From positions 4,376,501 to 4,440,500 of the forward strand of contig NZ_CP114786.1 in assembly GCF_027359675.1 (NCBI RefSeq): a DNA stretch of 64,000 nt. The letters are read 5' to 3'. The stretch comes from Roseibium sp. Sym1 (GTDB taxonomy: Bacteria > Pseudomonadota > Alphaproteobacteria > Rhizobiales > Stappiaceae). A model generated the notes under the pieces. That model saw only the letters and a list, made by a program, of their open reading frames with translations. It did not search any database and was not told where the DNA came from. This document shows, in pieces, positions 47,071-54,916 of the stretch; position 1 is the first letter of the stretch; every line of letters starts with the position of its first letter. The position numbers were made by a program, and so were the translations under genes.

Positions 47071-47904
47071 ATGTCGGCACCGATCAGCAAGTCCGACTTG
47101 AAACAGGTTTCGACCCATGATCCGGTCTGGCAGCAATTGCGGGATGAGGCGCAGGCGATGGTGGCGCAGGAGCCAGCCCTGTCTTCGTTTGTCTATGAAA
47201 CCGTGCTGAACCATGACAGCCTGGAAGAAGCGGTGCTGCACCGCCTGGGTGATCGTCTCGGCCGGGACATTGTTTCCGCATCGCTGATCAGGCAGACCTA
47301 TCTCGAAGCGCTGGCGGACGAGCCGGAGCTTGCCAAGATCTTCCGGGTCGATATCGTTGCCGTTTTCGACCGCGATCCCGCCTGTTTCCGGTACCTGGAG
47401 CCGGTGCTCTATTTCAAGGGCTTTCACGGTCTTCAAACCCATCGGCTCGCCAACTGGCTCTGGCGCAAGGGCCGCAAGGACTTCGCGCTTTATCTGCAGA
47501 GCAGGGCCTCGGAAGTTTTCCAGATCGACATCCATCCGGCCGTTCCGGTCGGCCGGGGTATCTTCATCGACCATGGCACGGGGATCGTCGTTGGCGGTAC
47601 CGCGGTGATCGAGGACGAAGTCTCCATCCTCCAGGGCGTCACCCTTGGCGGCACCGGCAAGGTCGGCGGGGATCGTCATCCGAAAATCCGCCATGGCGTG
47701 CTGCTGGGAGCCGGAGCGAAGGTGCTCGGCAATCTGGAGATCGGCCATTGCTCGCGGATCGCCTCGGGCTCCGTGGTGCTCAAGGATGTCCCGGCCAATA
47801 CGACGGTTGCCGGCGTTCCGGCCAAGATCGTCGGCGAAGCCGGATGTCCGGAACCCGCACGCAGCATGAATCAGCTTCTGGGCGAGGAAGACCCGGCCGA
47901 GTGA
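47071..47904 (+). CDS. cysE: Serine O-acetyltransferase
   Basis: Start at the ATG at 47071, with AAGGAGA five to ten bases upstream. The 277-residue protein has the helical N-terminal CysE domain (LAKIFRVDIVAVFDRDPAC) and a hexapeptide left-handed beta helix with catalytic DIHPAVPVGRG, GIFIDHGTGIVVGG and HPKIRHGVLLGAGAKVLG. It makes O-acetylserine for cysteine synthesis. A DUF3126 gene follows. Confidence 0.95.
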   Translation: MSAPISKSDLKQVSTHDPVWQQLRDEAQAMVAQEPALSSFVYETVLNHDSLEEAVLHRLGDRLGRDIVSASLIRQTYLEALADEPELAKIFRVDIVAVFDRDPACFRYLEPVLYFKGFHGLQTHRLANWLWRKGRKDFALYLQSRASEVFQIDIHPAVPVGRGIFIDHGTGIVVGGTAVIEDEVSILQGVTLGGTGKVGGDRHPKIRHGVLLGAGAKVLGNLEIGHCSRIASGSVVLKDVPANTTVAGVPAKIVGEAGCPEPARSMNQLLGEEDPAE

Positions 47905-48021
47905 GCCATGTTGCAGGCGCACAGGAAGACGGGGATAGATGCGGGAAAGGCTTTGGCAATTGCGCGTGGTCCTGTAGGGTCCCGGCCAGTCAAAAAGCCA
48001 AGGCAATAACAGGAGATCGCC

Positions 48022-48237
48022 GTGAAGCCCGATGAAATCCGCAAGATCGAAGCCTATATGCGTTCGAAATTCGAATTGCCGAGCCTTCAGGTCCGCGCGC
48101 GGCCGCGCAAGGACGACAGCGCGGAAGTCTATATCGGCGAGGAATTTATCGGCGTGATCTTCCGTGACGACGAGGACGAGGATCTCAGCTGGAACTTCCA
48201 GATGGCCATTCTGGAAATCGATCTGGAAGAGGTCTGA
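48022..48237 (+). CDS. DUF3126 family protein
   Basis: A GTG-started 71-residue acidic protein with AGGAG six bases upstream. It matches DUF3126: IRKIEAYMRSKFELPSLQV, RPRKDDSAEVYIGEEFIGVI and DLSWNFQMAILEIDL. The family is restricted to alphaproteobacteria and is typically found next to cysE, as here. No function is established. A terminator follows. Confidence 0.9.
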   Translation: MKPDEIRKIEAYMRSKFELPSLQVRARPRKDDSAEVYIGEEFIGVIFRDDEDEDLSWNFQMAILEIDLEEV

Positions 48238-48262
48238 TTTCCACACGCCCCGAGATTGAAGC

Positions 48263-48300
48263 ACGGCCTTTCGATCAGATCGAAAGGCCGTTTCATTTTT
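48263..48300 (+). terminator. Rho-independent terminator after cysE-DUF3126
   Basis: ACGGCCTTTCGAT (48263-48275) pairs perfectly with ATCGAAAGGCCGT (48279-48291) around CAG, followed by TTCATTTTT. Confidence 0.92.
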
Positions 48301-48331
48301 GGGTCCAAGAGGCTTGCCGCGGGCCGTGCGC

Positions 48332-49033
48332 CTACTGGTTGACCAGGAAAGTCCGGGCCCTGGCGTAGAGGGCCGCGTCCAGCCGCCGCCAGTCCGGCAG
48401 CAGGGTCTGGTCAAAGCGGTAGCGCAGTTCCAGTCCGGGGGTAATGCCGATGGCGCGATGGCAGACTGCCGTGCCGGCAGGTGTTTCCTTGCGGCAGCGG
48501 GTGATGAAACCGCCCTGGATCGAGGGATCATGCGCGATCAGGTCGGTGGCCGGCGCCGCGCGTGCCGACAGGGTCAGGATCTTCAGGCCATCGGGACCGG
48601 GCTGCTCGCCGCCCCTTGCAAGGCGGCGGTAAAACGGTTCCAGCCGCGCCCGGAGGCTTTCCCGTCCGGGGTTGCTTTCAAGATCCACCAGGATGGCACT
48701 GCCTTCCGGGACTGACGCGTATTCCTCCATGGCGGAGAGATCCGGCCAGTGCAATGCCAGCCGCAGGCTGCCGAAGCGGGCATTTCCGGATCGGGACAGG
48801 CGGCGCTGCTGTTGCGATGCGATCAGGTTCTCCGGCAGGCGGATCCGGACGGGGCCAACCGAAACGGCGACCGGTTCGCGGGCGCGTGCCGCCGACGTCT
48901 CCCGCCACGCCGCCGACAGGCTGAGTGCTTTTTCAGCAAACAGGACAGCGGAGAGAATGCAGATGGCCAGCCACAACCAGGTGAAATGACGCGGCTTGGA
49001 GTTGCTGGGTTCCGGCAGGGACAGCGGGATCAT
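48332..49033 (-). CDS. Single-pass membrane protein of unknown function
   Basis: Not recognised. From the ATG at 49033 the product is 233 residues: a short polar N-terminus, one hydrophobic helix (WLWLAICILSAVLFAEKAL, about residues 18-37) and an extracytoplasmic region containing PVRIRLPENLIASQQQRR and four cysteines, two of them near RCRKETPAGTAVCH. The layout (N-in anchor, periplasmic domain) fits a cell-envelope protein. It stands alone between the cysE terminator and the rightward small membrane protein. Confidence 0.6.
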   Translation of the reverse strand: MIPLSLPEPSNSKPRHFTWLWLAICILSAVLFAEKALSLSAAWRETSAARAREPVAVSVGPVRIRLPENLIASQQQRRLSRSGNARFGSLRLALHWPDLSAMEEYASVPEGSAILVDLESNPGRESLRARLEPFYRRLARGGEQPGPDGLKILTLSARAAPATDLIAHDPSIQGGFITRCRKETPAGTAVCHRAIGITPGLELRYRFDQTLLPDWRRLDAALYARARTFLVNQ

Positions 49034-49246
49034 GGCACGACCTGCCTTCGGGCAAGCGCACTGATCTGGCACATAGTGTCCTGAAACGGAACATCTGTCC
49101 CGGCAGGGGAAACCTGCATGGCCGCGTTTATCGGCCTGTTGTCGAGGATTTGGCCCATTTGCCGATCCGGCACAGTCTTTGCTCTTGACCCTTTAGGAAT
49201 TCTTAATCACTTTCCGCGGGAAAGAGTTAACAAGGGGTTAACGGCT

Positions 49247-49573
49247 GTGCTGTTCGATTTTCTTATCGTTGGATATATCGCCTGTGCGGGCTTTGTGGCC
49301 GCCGGTGTCCTTGGCAGTCTTTATCAGCTGATCACCCAACAGCCGCCCCGGTTCGCATTTGACGGAGAGGGACTTCTGCCCTTCCTGGCGGGTCTCTTCC
49401 TGTGCGTGTTTGCCGGCCCCTTCATCATCATGCGCAACGCCATTCGCGGCCGCCGGATCGAGAAGCGGCCTCTGGGCTGGCTCGTTGCCTCCTCGACCAT
49501 CGCCGGTATGTGGAGCATGTGCTCCGGTGTGATGGTCATCAACGTCGCCCTGATCATGATCGGTTTTTCCTGA
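49247..49573 (+). CDS. Small four-helix membrane protein
   Basis: GTG at 49247 preceded by AAGGGG; 108 residues with about three to four hydrophobic helices and a central basic loop RNAIRGRRIEKRPLGW. It seems to be a conserved uncharacterised membrane protein of Hyphomicrobiales (possibly DUF6949), but I cannot confirm the family. It is followed seven bases later by the carbonic anhydrase-like gene, probably in one transcript. Confidence 0.65.
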   Translation: MLFDFLIVGYIACAGFVAAGVLGSLYQLITQQPPRFAFDGEGLLPFLAGLFLCVFAGPFIIMRNAIRGRRIEKRPLGWLVASSTIAGMWSMCSGVMVINVALIMIGFS

Positions 49574-49579
49574 GGTCAC

Positions 49580-50107
49580 ATGCCGGTTTACGCTCTCGAC
49601 GGACGTGTTCCCGTTTTCCCGGAAACAGGGGACTACTGGGTGGCGCCAAACGCGACCCTGATCGGGCACGTGGTTCTTCACGATGCTGCCAGCATCTGGT
49701 TCAATTCGGTTCTGCGCGGCGACAACGAGCCCATAACGGTCGGTGCCCGGTCCAATGTGCAGGACGGCTGCGTCTTTCACACCGACATGGGCTTTCCGCT
49801 GACGATCGGTACTGATTGCACCATCGGCCACAAGGCCATCCTTCACGGTTGCACCATCAAGGACAATGCGCTTGTCGGCATGGGAGCGACCGTGCTCAAC
49901 GGCGCCGTGATCGGTTCGAATTGCATCATCGGTGCAAATGCGCTCATTCCCGAGGGCAAGGTCATCCCGGACAATTCTCTGGTGGTGGGCGTGCCCGGCA
50001 AGGTCGTCAAGACGCTGCCGGACGAGATTGCCGCGAGCATCGCCGGTTCCGCCGAGGGCTACGTGCGCAACTGGCGCCGTTTCAAGGCCGGACTGAAAGA
50101 ACTCTGA
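49580..50107 (+). CDS. Gamma carbonic anhydrase family protein
   Basis: A 175-residue left-handed beta-helix protein. The trimer-interface metal histidines are in GCVFHTD, IGHKAILHG and the hexapeptide ladder continues through ALVGMGATVLNGAVIGSNC. The spacing matches the gamma-CA/PaaY/YrdA group. Many members bind zinc but have no proven carbonic anhydrase activity. Confidence 0.9.
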   Translation: MPVYALDGRVPVFPETGDYWVAPNATLIGHVVLHDAASIWFNSVLRGDNEPITVGARSNVQDGCVFHTDMGFPLTIGTDCTIGHKAILHGCTIKDNALVGMGATVLNGAVIGSNCIIGANALIPEGKVIPDNSLVVGVPGKVVKTLPDEIAASIAGSAEGYVRNWRRFKAGLKEL

Positions 50108-50279
50108 TACCGCCGGAACGGCTTGTACCCTTTGCCAGGGGATCGAAGGGTGGGGAGGGCCGAATTCCTGGTGTTGTCTTCCGTGTGCGGACCTTACGCC
50201 CGATGCTCCAGTGCGCGGGGTGAGAGGATTTTCGGAGCGCGGCCGTGCATTTGTTGCTCATGAGAGCTTTCCGCCGGCG

Positions 50280-53018
50280 TCAGCTCAAGCCTGGAAATCC
50301 CGGGCGAGCTTCCGGAACTGCCGCAAGGCGGGCGAGGAAATGGCAGACACCGCCGCTGCCGCACATGAGGTCGGCCGTCGCGTGAGGGGCGTCGTCGACC
50401 TGCCACACACGGCTGTCTTCGCCCCGCAGCCGGGAGAGCGCGGCCAGGGTTTCCCCGATCCGAAGCGCCTTGCGCAGATCCTCCTCCCGTTCCAGGATCT
50501 GCCAGGCGCTGAGGTGAATCTCGCCCAGCCCGGTCAGTCCACAGCAAGTGCTGTAGTTGGTCAGACGGACATATTCGCCGAAATGCGAAAGAGCGGCGAT
50601 TGCCTTCTCCTTGAAGTGGTTCTCTCTTGTCGCCTCATAGGCGTCGAGATAGGCCATGGCGATGCCGGGTGAGCCGTGACACCAGCGGAACCAGCGTGTC
50701 TCCTCGTCCGAAGCAATCGGCCAGACAAGCCCGTTGTCACCATTGTGGGCGGCCAACCGATCGAGCCAGGCAAAACCGCGTCTCCAGGCAGCGTTGACCG
50801 CTGCATCCGGACAGCGGTGGTCGTAGCGTACCAGAAACGCCAGGATACCGGCGACACCATGCGCAAAGCCGGTGTATTGCTTGCCCGTCATGCCGGGTAC
50901 GCCATCGGGCATATCCCACCCTCCGTCCTCCCGCTGCGCGTCCAGGAGGTATTGCGCGGCCCTGCGCAAAGAAGGACGGAAATCAATGACCGGACCAGCA
51001 ACCGCCTCGCAGGCAAGCGCCGCCAACCCTTGGCCCGCGGCGCCATGAGTGAGGTCGGGCCAATCCAAAGGCCCGCTCAAGGCTTCCTCCAGATATCCGC
51101 TGAACCAGGCCCCCCCCGAGACCAAGCCTGAATTGACTGCATGGGAGATCGCGAGTGCCACGCCCGCTTCACCGAAGTAAAGTCCGGGAAGCTGGTCGTC
51201 GCGGGTCCTGTAGTGCGCCAACAGCCAGTCGATCGCCCGCACCAGCATGTCGCGCCGGGAAGGGGTCAGCCAGGACGGGTCGGCGAATTTCGCGCAGACA
51301 TAGACCGGGCCGGCCACGCCGCGGTAAAGGCTGCGCAAATTGCCAAGTTGGCCGCCATTCTGGTGTTGGGCACGGCCGTCCCGCCTCGGTTTTTCGTCGA
51401 GATGCGACAACCACAGTCCTGTTTCGTCTGACCGGGGAACCGCTTCGAACAGACCGTGAAAGGCCTGCGTCAGGAAGTCCCGCCGTGGCGCCCTCGCGAC
51501 CTCGGAACGGACGGCTTTCCCTGGAGCGGAAAGGGACTGTGCCTCTGATTCGAGGAAAGCCTTCAGGTCTGAAAGCGCCGGACGATCGCCGGGTCGCTCG
51601 GCCCAGCAATCCGCAATCAGCCTGCAGAGCTCCGGTCGCGCCGGCACAAGCTTCCGCAGCCTCCGCTCCAGGTCCGCGGCATCGTCCGCAACCAGATACT
51701 GGGGATCCACGTTGCCGAGGGACCAGATCAGCAGACTGCCGATCGAATAGACATCGTCCGCCGGATCGGGTCGCTCGTTCCTGAGCTGCTGCGGCGAGAC
51801 AAACCCAGGCGTGCCCTGGGTGAACGGCACCCCCTCGTCGCCAGGGCTCCAGGACAACTCGAAATCGAGAAGCGCAATCGTCCCGGAGGAAGTGATGCGC
51901 ACGTTGCGAGGGGTCAGGTCGCGATGCACGATACCCTGGGCATGCAGGTCGGCAACCGCTTCGCACAAGCGCGCGAAAAAAAGCAGGCGGTCGCGTTTTT
52001 CCTCATCGCTCCAGACATTGCAGGGATAGGTGCCGAAAGTGGTCTCAAAATCGTAACCCTCCACGAAATCCATCGGCAGATAGCCGTGGCCCTTGTCTGT
52101 TTCGAAATAGTCGTCAACCGTGGGCACAGACTTGAGGTCGCGCACCGCGTTCTGGACCTTCCATTGGTGTTTCAGCCGGTCACGCATGTCGCGCCCGTTC
52201 GGGTCGGAGGACGTATGTTTCCGGCCTTCCTTGACGATGCAGTATCGAACCGCCTCCTGCCTGCGCAGGTCGAGCGCCAGGAAGATGGAGCCCTTGGCGT
52301 TGACACGAAGCACATTGAGCAACAGGTAGCCGGGACCGAGTAATTCCGAGCCTCCGGAAAGGGAAAGTTCATCGGTTCCTGTGTCCGGCACCAGGCCGGA
52401 GAACGGGTGCTCAAGGCCTTCTGGAACGCGATAGGGTGCCTCATACTGATCCGTTCGGAGCGATCCGTCAGGAAACCGGATCTGTTCCACGATCTGGCCG
52501 AGCCGGTTGCGTGTCATGATCGGATTGTAGCTGCCGAAGCGGGAATGGACCGTACCGCCCAGTGCAAGGTCCGTTATCACTTCAGGTCCGCGAAGGCCTG
52601 CTGTCAGCGGCACGAGTTCCGCCGCAAGCGCCGCCGCACGGTCGTCGTTCTCCGGATAAATTGTAACCGCCTTGCCGACCTGCGTTTCGCCGAATCCCGC
52701 CTCGTTCAAGGTCCGCAGAAGGGAGGGGGTCGCGATGAACTTGAAGGCGGTGTTGCCGCGCGCAAGGAGCGGAAACAGCAGCCTGAACAGCTTCGGTCCG
52801 TCCTGGGGGGTGACGGAAACATGCAGTTTCCATCCCTGCGACCCCACAGCCCTGCCGCAACTCGCCCAAATACCCCGACGAGACCATGTCAGACCGGCTT
52901 CCTCGGCAAGGGCGGTGTAGGCGTCCTCATCATCCGCGCGAAAGAATCCGTCCGGATCGGAAGCCTTCTCCAGGCCGGGCGCAGGTTCGGACTCAAACGG
53001 CGGCGTCAGCTCGGTCAT
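50280..53018 (-). CDS. Class III/IV-type lanthipeptide synthetase (lyase-kinase-LanC)
   Basis: A 912-residue three-domain enzyme. Residues 1-200 are the phosphoSer/Thr lyase domain (GWKLHVSVTPQDGPKLF at 62, FKFIATPSLLRTLN at 93, GKAVTIYPEN at 115, HSRFGSYNPI at 158). Residues 230-490 are the kinase (Lys263 in YCIVKEG, HRDLTPRN at 365, DFE at 385 as in LanKC). Residues 555-905 are LanC-like (THGAAGQGL 657, GFAHGVAGI 717, RWCHGSPGIAMAYL 778, STCCGLTG 823). Cys780, Cys825 and Cys826 can bind zinc; the usual CHG third ligand is Cys here. It should phosphorylate and dehydrate Ser/Thr of a precursor and close lanthionine rings in the cytosol. The likely substrate is encoded 167 bases upstream. No clear ribosome site precedes the ATG. 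Confidence 0.92.
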   Translation of the reverse strand: MTELTPPFESEPAPGLEKASDPDGFFRADDEDAYTALAEEAGLTWSRRGIWASCGRAVGSQGWKLHVSVTPQDGPKLFRLLFPLLARGNTAFKFIATPSLLRTLNEAGFGETQVGKAVTIYPENDDRAAALAAELVPLTAGLRGPEVITDLALGGTVHSRFGSYNPIMTRNRLGQIVEQIRFPDGSLRTDQYEAPYRVPEGLEHPFSGLVPDTGTDELSLSGGSELLGPGYLLLNVLRVNAKGSIFLALDLRRQEAVRYCIVKEGRKHTSSDPNGRDMRDRLKHQWKVQNAVRDLKSVPTVDDYFETDKGHGYLPMDFVEGYDFETTFGTYPCNVWSDEEKRDRLLFFARLCEAVADLHAQGIVHRDLTPRNVRITSSGTIALLDFELSWSPGDEGVPFTQGTPGFVSPQQLRNERPDPADDVYSIGSLLIWSLGNVDPQYLVADDAADLERRLRKLVPARPELCRLIADCWAERPGDRPALSDLKAFLESEAQSLSAPGKAVRSEVARAPRRDFLTQAFHGLFEAVPRSDETGLWLSHLDEKPRRDGRAQHQNGGQLGNLRSLYRGVAGPVYVCAKFADPSWLTPSRRDMLVRAIDWLLAHYRTRDDQLPGLYFGEAGVALAISHAVNSGLVSGGAWFSGYLEEALSGPLDWPDLTHGAAGQGLAALACEAVAGPVIDFRPSLRRAAQYLLDAQREDGGWDMPDGVPGMTGKQYTGFAHGVAGILAFLVRYDHRCPDAAVNAAWRRGFAWLDRLAAHNGDNGLVWPIASDEETRWFRWCHGSPGIAMAYLDAYEATRENHFKEKAIAALSHFGEYVRLTNYSTCCGLTGLGEIHLSAWQILEREEDLRKALRIGETLAALSRLRGEDSRVWQVDDAPHATADLMCGSGGVCHFLARLAAVPEARPGFPGLS

Positions 53019-53185
53019 TGCAGGAATTGTGCGGCGGTACGAGAGGGTAACCGGTCCACGGTGCCATCGGGTGTGTCTCCGGATGTGGCCATTCGGTCGA
53101 ACGGAAGGTTCTTGCAGGCCGGTTCGGCAGCGGCTTTATACCTTCCTCGTCCGGCACAGCGACGGTGCTCTTCCCGAGACACGGA

Positions 53186-53845
53186 TCAATCGGGAAATTT
53201 CGGCGCGGGTGCCGGAATGAGTTCCGGCGGGTCGATGTCGCGCGTCCTGGGCAGAAAACTCACGTAGGGCGCAAGGCCCGATCCCTTCAACATGTGTTTG
53301 ATCGACTCGAAGGCGGGTTCGCCGACATCGACGATGAATGGCCTTGTCATGTCACAGGATTCGCCGGAGCAAGTGTTTCCGCAGGTGTCGGTCCCACAAG
53401 TGTAGTTGCAGCTTTCGCCGCTGCAGGTTTCGTTGCAGGATTCCCTTGCGCATGTCGAGCTGCAGCTTTCTCCGGAACAGGTTGCGTTGCCGCCATAACA
53501 GGAAGTGTCACACGTTATTTTGCAGGTGTCGCCCGAGCAGGTGCCGTGGCAGCTTCCGTCGCAGGTGCTGTCGCAGCTCTCCGACGTACAGGTCGTGCCG
53601 CAGGTGCTGCCGAGACAGGTGTTTTTCGTGCAGGCTTCGATGGATCCCGATATGTCGCCCAAAGAACGCCCGGTCAGGACACCCAGTACATCTTCCGGCG
53701 ACAGTGCGCGAAACCGTTTTTCTTCCCGCTTCTTGAGGCCCTGAAATTCCGATAACGCTGCGTCAGTGTCAAATACCAGCCGGTGAAAGAACTGGGGGTC
53801 TGATCGTGCCCGTTCAATTAATTCAACATAAATATTATTTTGCAT
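53186..53845 (-). CDS. Candidate lanthipeptide precursor with NHLP-like leader and Cys-rich repeat core
   Basis: Start at the ATG at 53845, with ACAGG five bases upstream. The 219-residue product has three parts. Residues 1-70: a leader-like helix region, ELIERARSDPQFFHRLVFD then DAALSEF, close to the NHLP (nitrile-hydratase-like leader) consensus. Residues 72-164: 21 cysteines, 20 of which directly follow Ser or Thr, in alternating 3/4-residue spacing; an 18-residue unit beginning CSGESC recurs at 123, 141 and 159. Residues 165-219: a Cys-free, Pro-rich tail. No signal peptide. It is transcribed just before the lanthipeptide synthetase, which makes it the obvious substrate; this is inference. 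A structural disulfide ladder is the alternative. A promoter candidate lies at 53883-53911. Confidence 0.8.
   Translation of the reverse strand: MQNNIYVELIERARSDPQFFHRLVFDTDAALSEFQGLKKREEKRFRALSPEDVLGVLTGRSLGDISGSIEACTKNTCLGSTCGTTCTSESCDSTCDGSCHGTCSGDTCKITCDTSCYGGNATCSGESCSSTCARESCNETCSGESCNYTCGTDTCGNTCSGESCDMTRPFIVDVGEPAFESIKHMLKGSGLAPYVSFLPRTRDIDPPELIPAPAPKFPD
53354..53632 (-). repeat. Cysteine-rich tandem repeat segment of the precursor
   Basis: Residues 72-164 of the precursor. Two 54-base units (53426-53479 and 53372-53425) encode 18-residue repeats starting CSGESC, and a partial third begins at 53371. Earlier, more diverged units (CSGDTC at residue 103, CTSESC at 86) follow the same C-x3-[ST]-C-x2-[ST] plan of nine residues. 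Confidence 0.85.
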
Positions 53846-53882
53846 GATACCTGTCCAAATTGAAAGGTAAGAATACGTTAAT

Positions 53883-53911
53883 AAAGTAGCCGGAAAAGCT
53901 CGGATAGTCAA
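53883..53911 (-). promoter_or_regulatory. Candidate promoter of the lanthipeptide locus
   Basis: On the minus strand TTGACT (53906-53911) and TACTTT (53883-53888) are 17 bases apart, about 40 bases before the precursor ATG in an AT-rich stretch. The -10 match is weak. Confidence 0.4.
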
Positions 53912-54176
53912 TTCTGGGTGGTGCTGTAAACAATTCCCTTTTCGGTTGCGGCTGCTGCCTCGTGAAGACGTAAGCCGGCGGCAAAACCTCGGGTGCAGGC
54001 GAACGAAACGGTCGCGCGCGTGTCCGAAAATCTGTCATTCCAGGTGGAGATCCCTGCTGGAACAGGGATGTTTTGAAGGCCGCTGCAAAAGGCGTGACAC
54101 GAAGCGCGCACAATCGCCCTTTTTTACAAGTCCGGAACATGATCGGCGGCCGCCCGGTTTCACGGTGTCGGTCCCG

Positions 54177-54216
54177 AAAAAACGGGAACCGGCCTGCGGG
54201 GGGCGGGCCGGTTCCC
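54177..54216 (-). terminator. Rho-independent terminator of the BTLCP gene
   Basis: On the minus strand GGGAACCGGCC (plus 54206-54216) pairs with GGCCGGTTCCC (plus 54184-54194) and is followed by GTTTTTTC. It separates the peptidase transcript from the lanthipeptide locus. Confidence 0.88.
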
Positions 54217-54301
54217 TGGATCCGGTCGTGGTAGGGATGGGGAGGGTGGGGACGCGACCGGATCGTCCTAGAGGCCGGAGGTCCCGGCCAATTCCCAAAC
54301 C

Positions 54302-54916
54302 TTAGTTGGACACGCTGCTGACCGTCGTCACACGGGTGTCCGAAATGCCCGTCCATTGCACGGGCGAACGCGCGGACTGGCGCTTGATGTAGCGGTAAGG
54401 CGTCGAATACCAGGGCAGCACGGCCTCGATCTGGTTGTCGAGGATCATGTCGCCATGATCGGTGCGCACCGTCAGTACGGCATGGCCCGAGTTCTGAAGG
54501 TCCTTGGCAACCGTGATCAGCAGCGCACTTTTGGGCCAGCCGGCCTCGATCAGGACGCGCTGCTTCTCCAGAACGTATTCCTCGCAGTCACCGTAACCGT
54601 CGACCGGATAGGTCCAGAATTCCTCCTGGCCGAACAGGTCGGCATCTGTCATCGGACGTATCCTGCGGTTCACGTCCTTGTTGATGGCGATCAGTTCGTT
54701 CCATCGTTCTTCGTCCAGGCGGACGACAACCGGATCATAGCGTTCCCTGGGACAGGCCCAGTTGTTGTCGCGGCAAAACTGGACATATCCCACCGGCGCC
54801 TTCACGTCGGTGCGCATGATCATGAAACGGCCGGGATCCGCCTGCACAGATGTGCCGCAAACGACGGAGCTCAAAGCCAGGATTGATGCCAGTAAAGTAG
54901 ACTTAAGTAATTTCAT
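54302..54916 (-). CDS. BTLCP (transglutaminase-like cysteine peptidase) family protein
   Basis: Start at the ATG at 54916 (GGGGAGG upstream). The 204-residue protein has a signal peptide (MKLLKSTLLASILALSSVVC, cleaved near VQADPG). The catalytic triad of the family is visible: Cys111 in GYGDCEEYVLEK, His145 in NSGHAVLTVRT and Asp160 in MILDNQ. This family (DUF920) includes LapG, a periplasmic protease controlled by c-di-GMP, but most members are uncharacterised. It lies upstream of the lanthipeptide precursor on the same strand, but a terminator intervenes, so shared function is only a possibility. Confidence 0.9.
   Translation of the reverse strand: MKLLKSTLLASILALSSVVCGTSVQADPGRFMIMRTDVKAPVGYVQFCRDNNWACPRERYDPVVVRLDEERWNELIAINKDVNRRIRPMTDADLFGQEEFWTYPVDGYGDCEEYVLEKQRVLIEAGWPKSALLITVAKDLQNSGHAVLTVRTDHGDMILDNQIEAVLPWYSTPYRYIKRQSARSPVQWTGISDTRVTTVSSVSN

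Larger units (their letters stand above)
53846..54301. other. Region upstream of the precursor gene
   Basis: A 456-base gap. A hairpin ATCCCTG (54050-54056) / CAGGGAT (54063-54069) followed by GTTTTG points rightwards, and the BTLCP gene's terminator lies at 54177-54216. Frames crossing the region on the minus strand have no family resemblance. I see no second precursor. Confidence 0.5.

Noticed and set aside
53354..53632. Cys-rich repeat as metallothionein or antifreeze-type protein
   Set aside because: The near-absolute Ser/Thr before each Cys and the adjoining lanthionine synthetase favour thioether formation, though a disulfide ladder is not excluded.
53846..53911. Twenty-two codon N-terminal extension of the Cys-rich protein from a TTG
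   Set aside because: That TTG belongs to the likely -35 box, and the ATG at 53845 has its own ribosome site and starts the leader motif.
54302..54916. BTLCP protein taken as LapG of a Lap system
   Set aside because: No LapD-like or LapA-like gene is adjacent; the family match alone does not justify the name.
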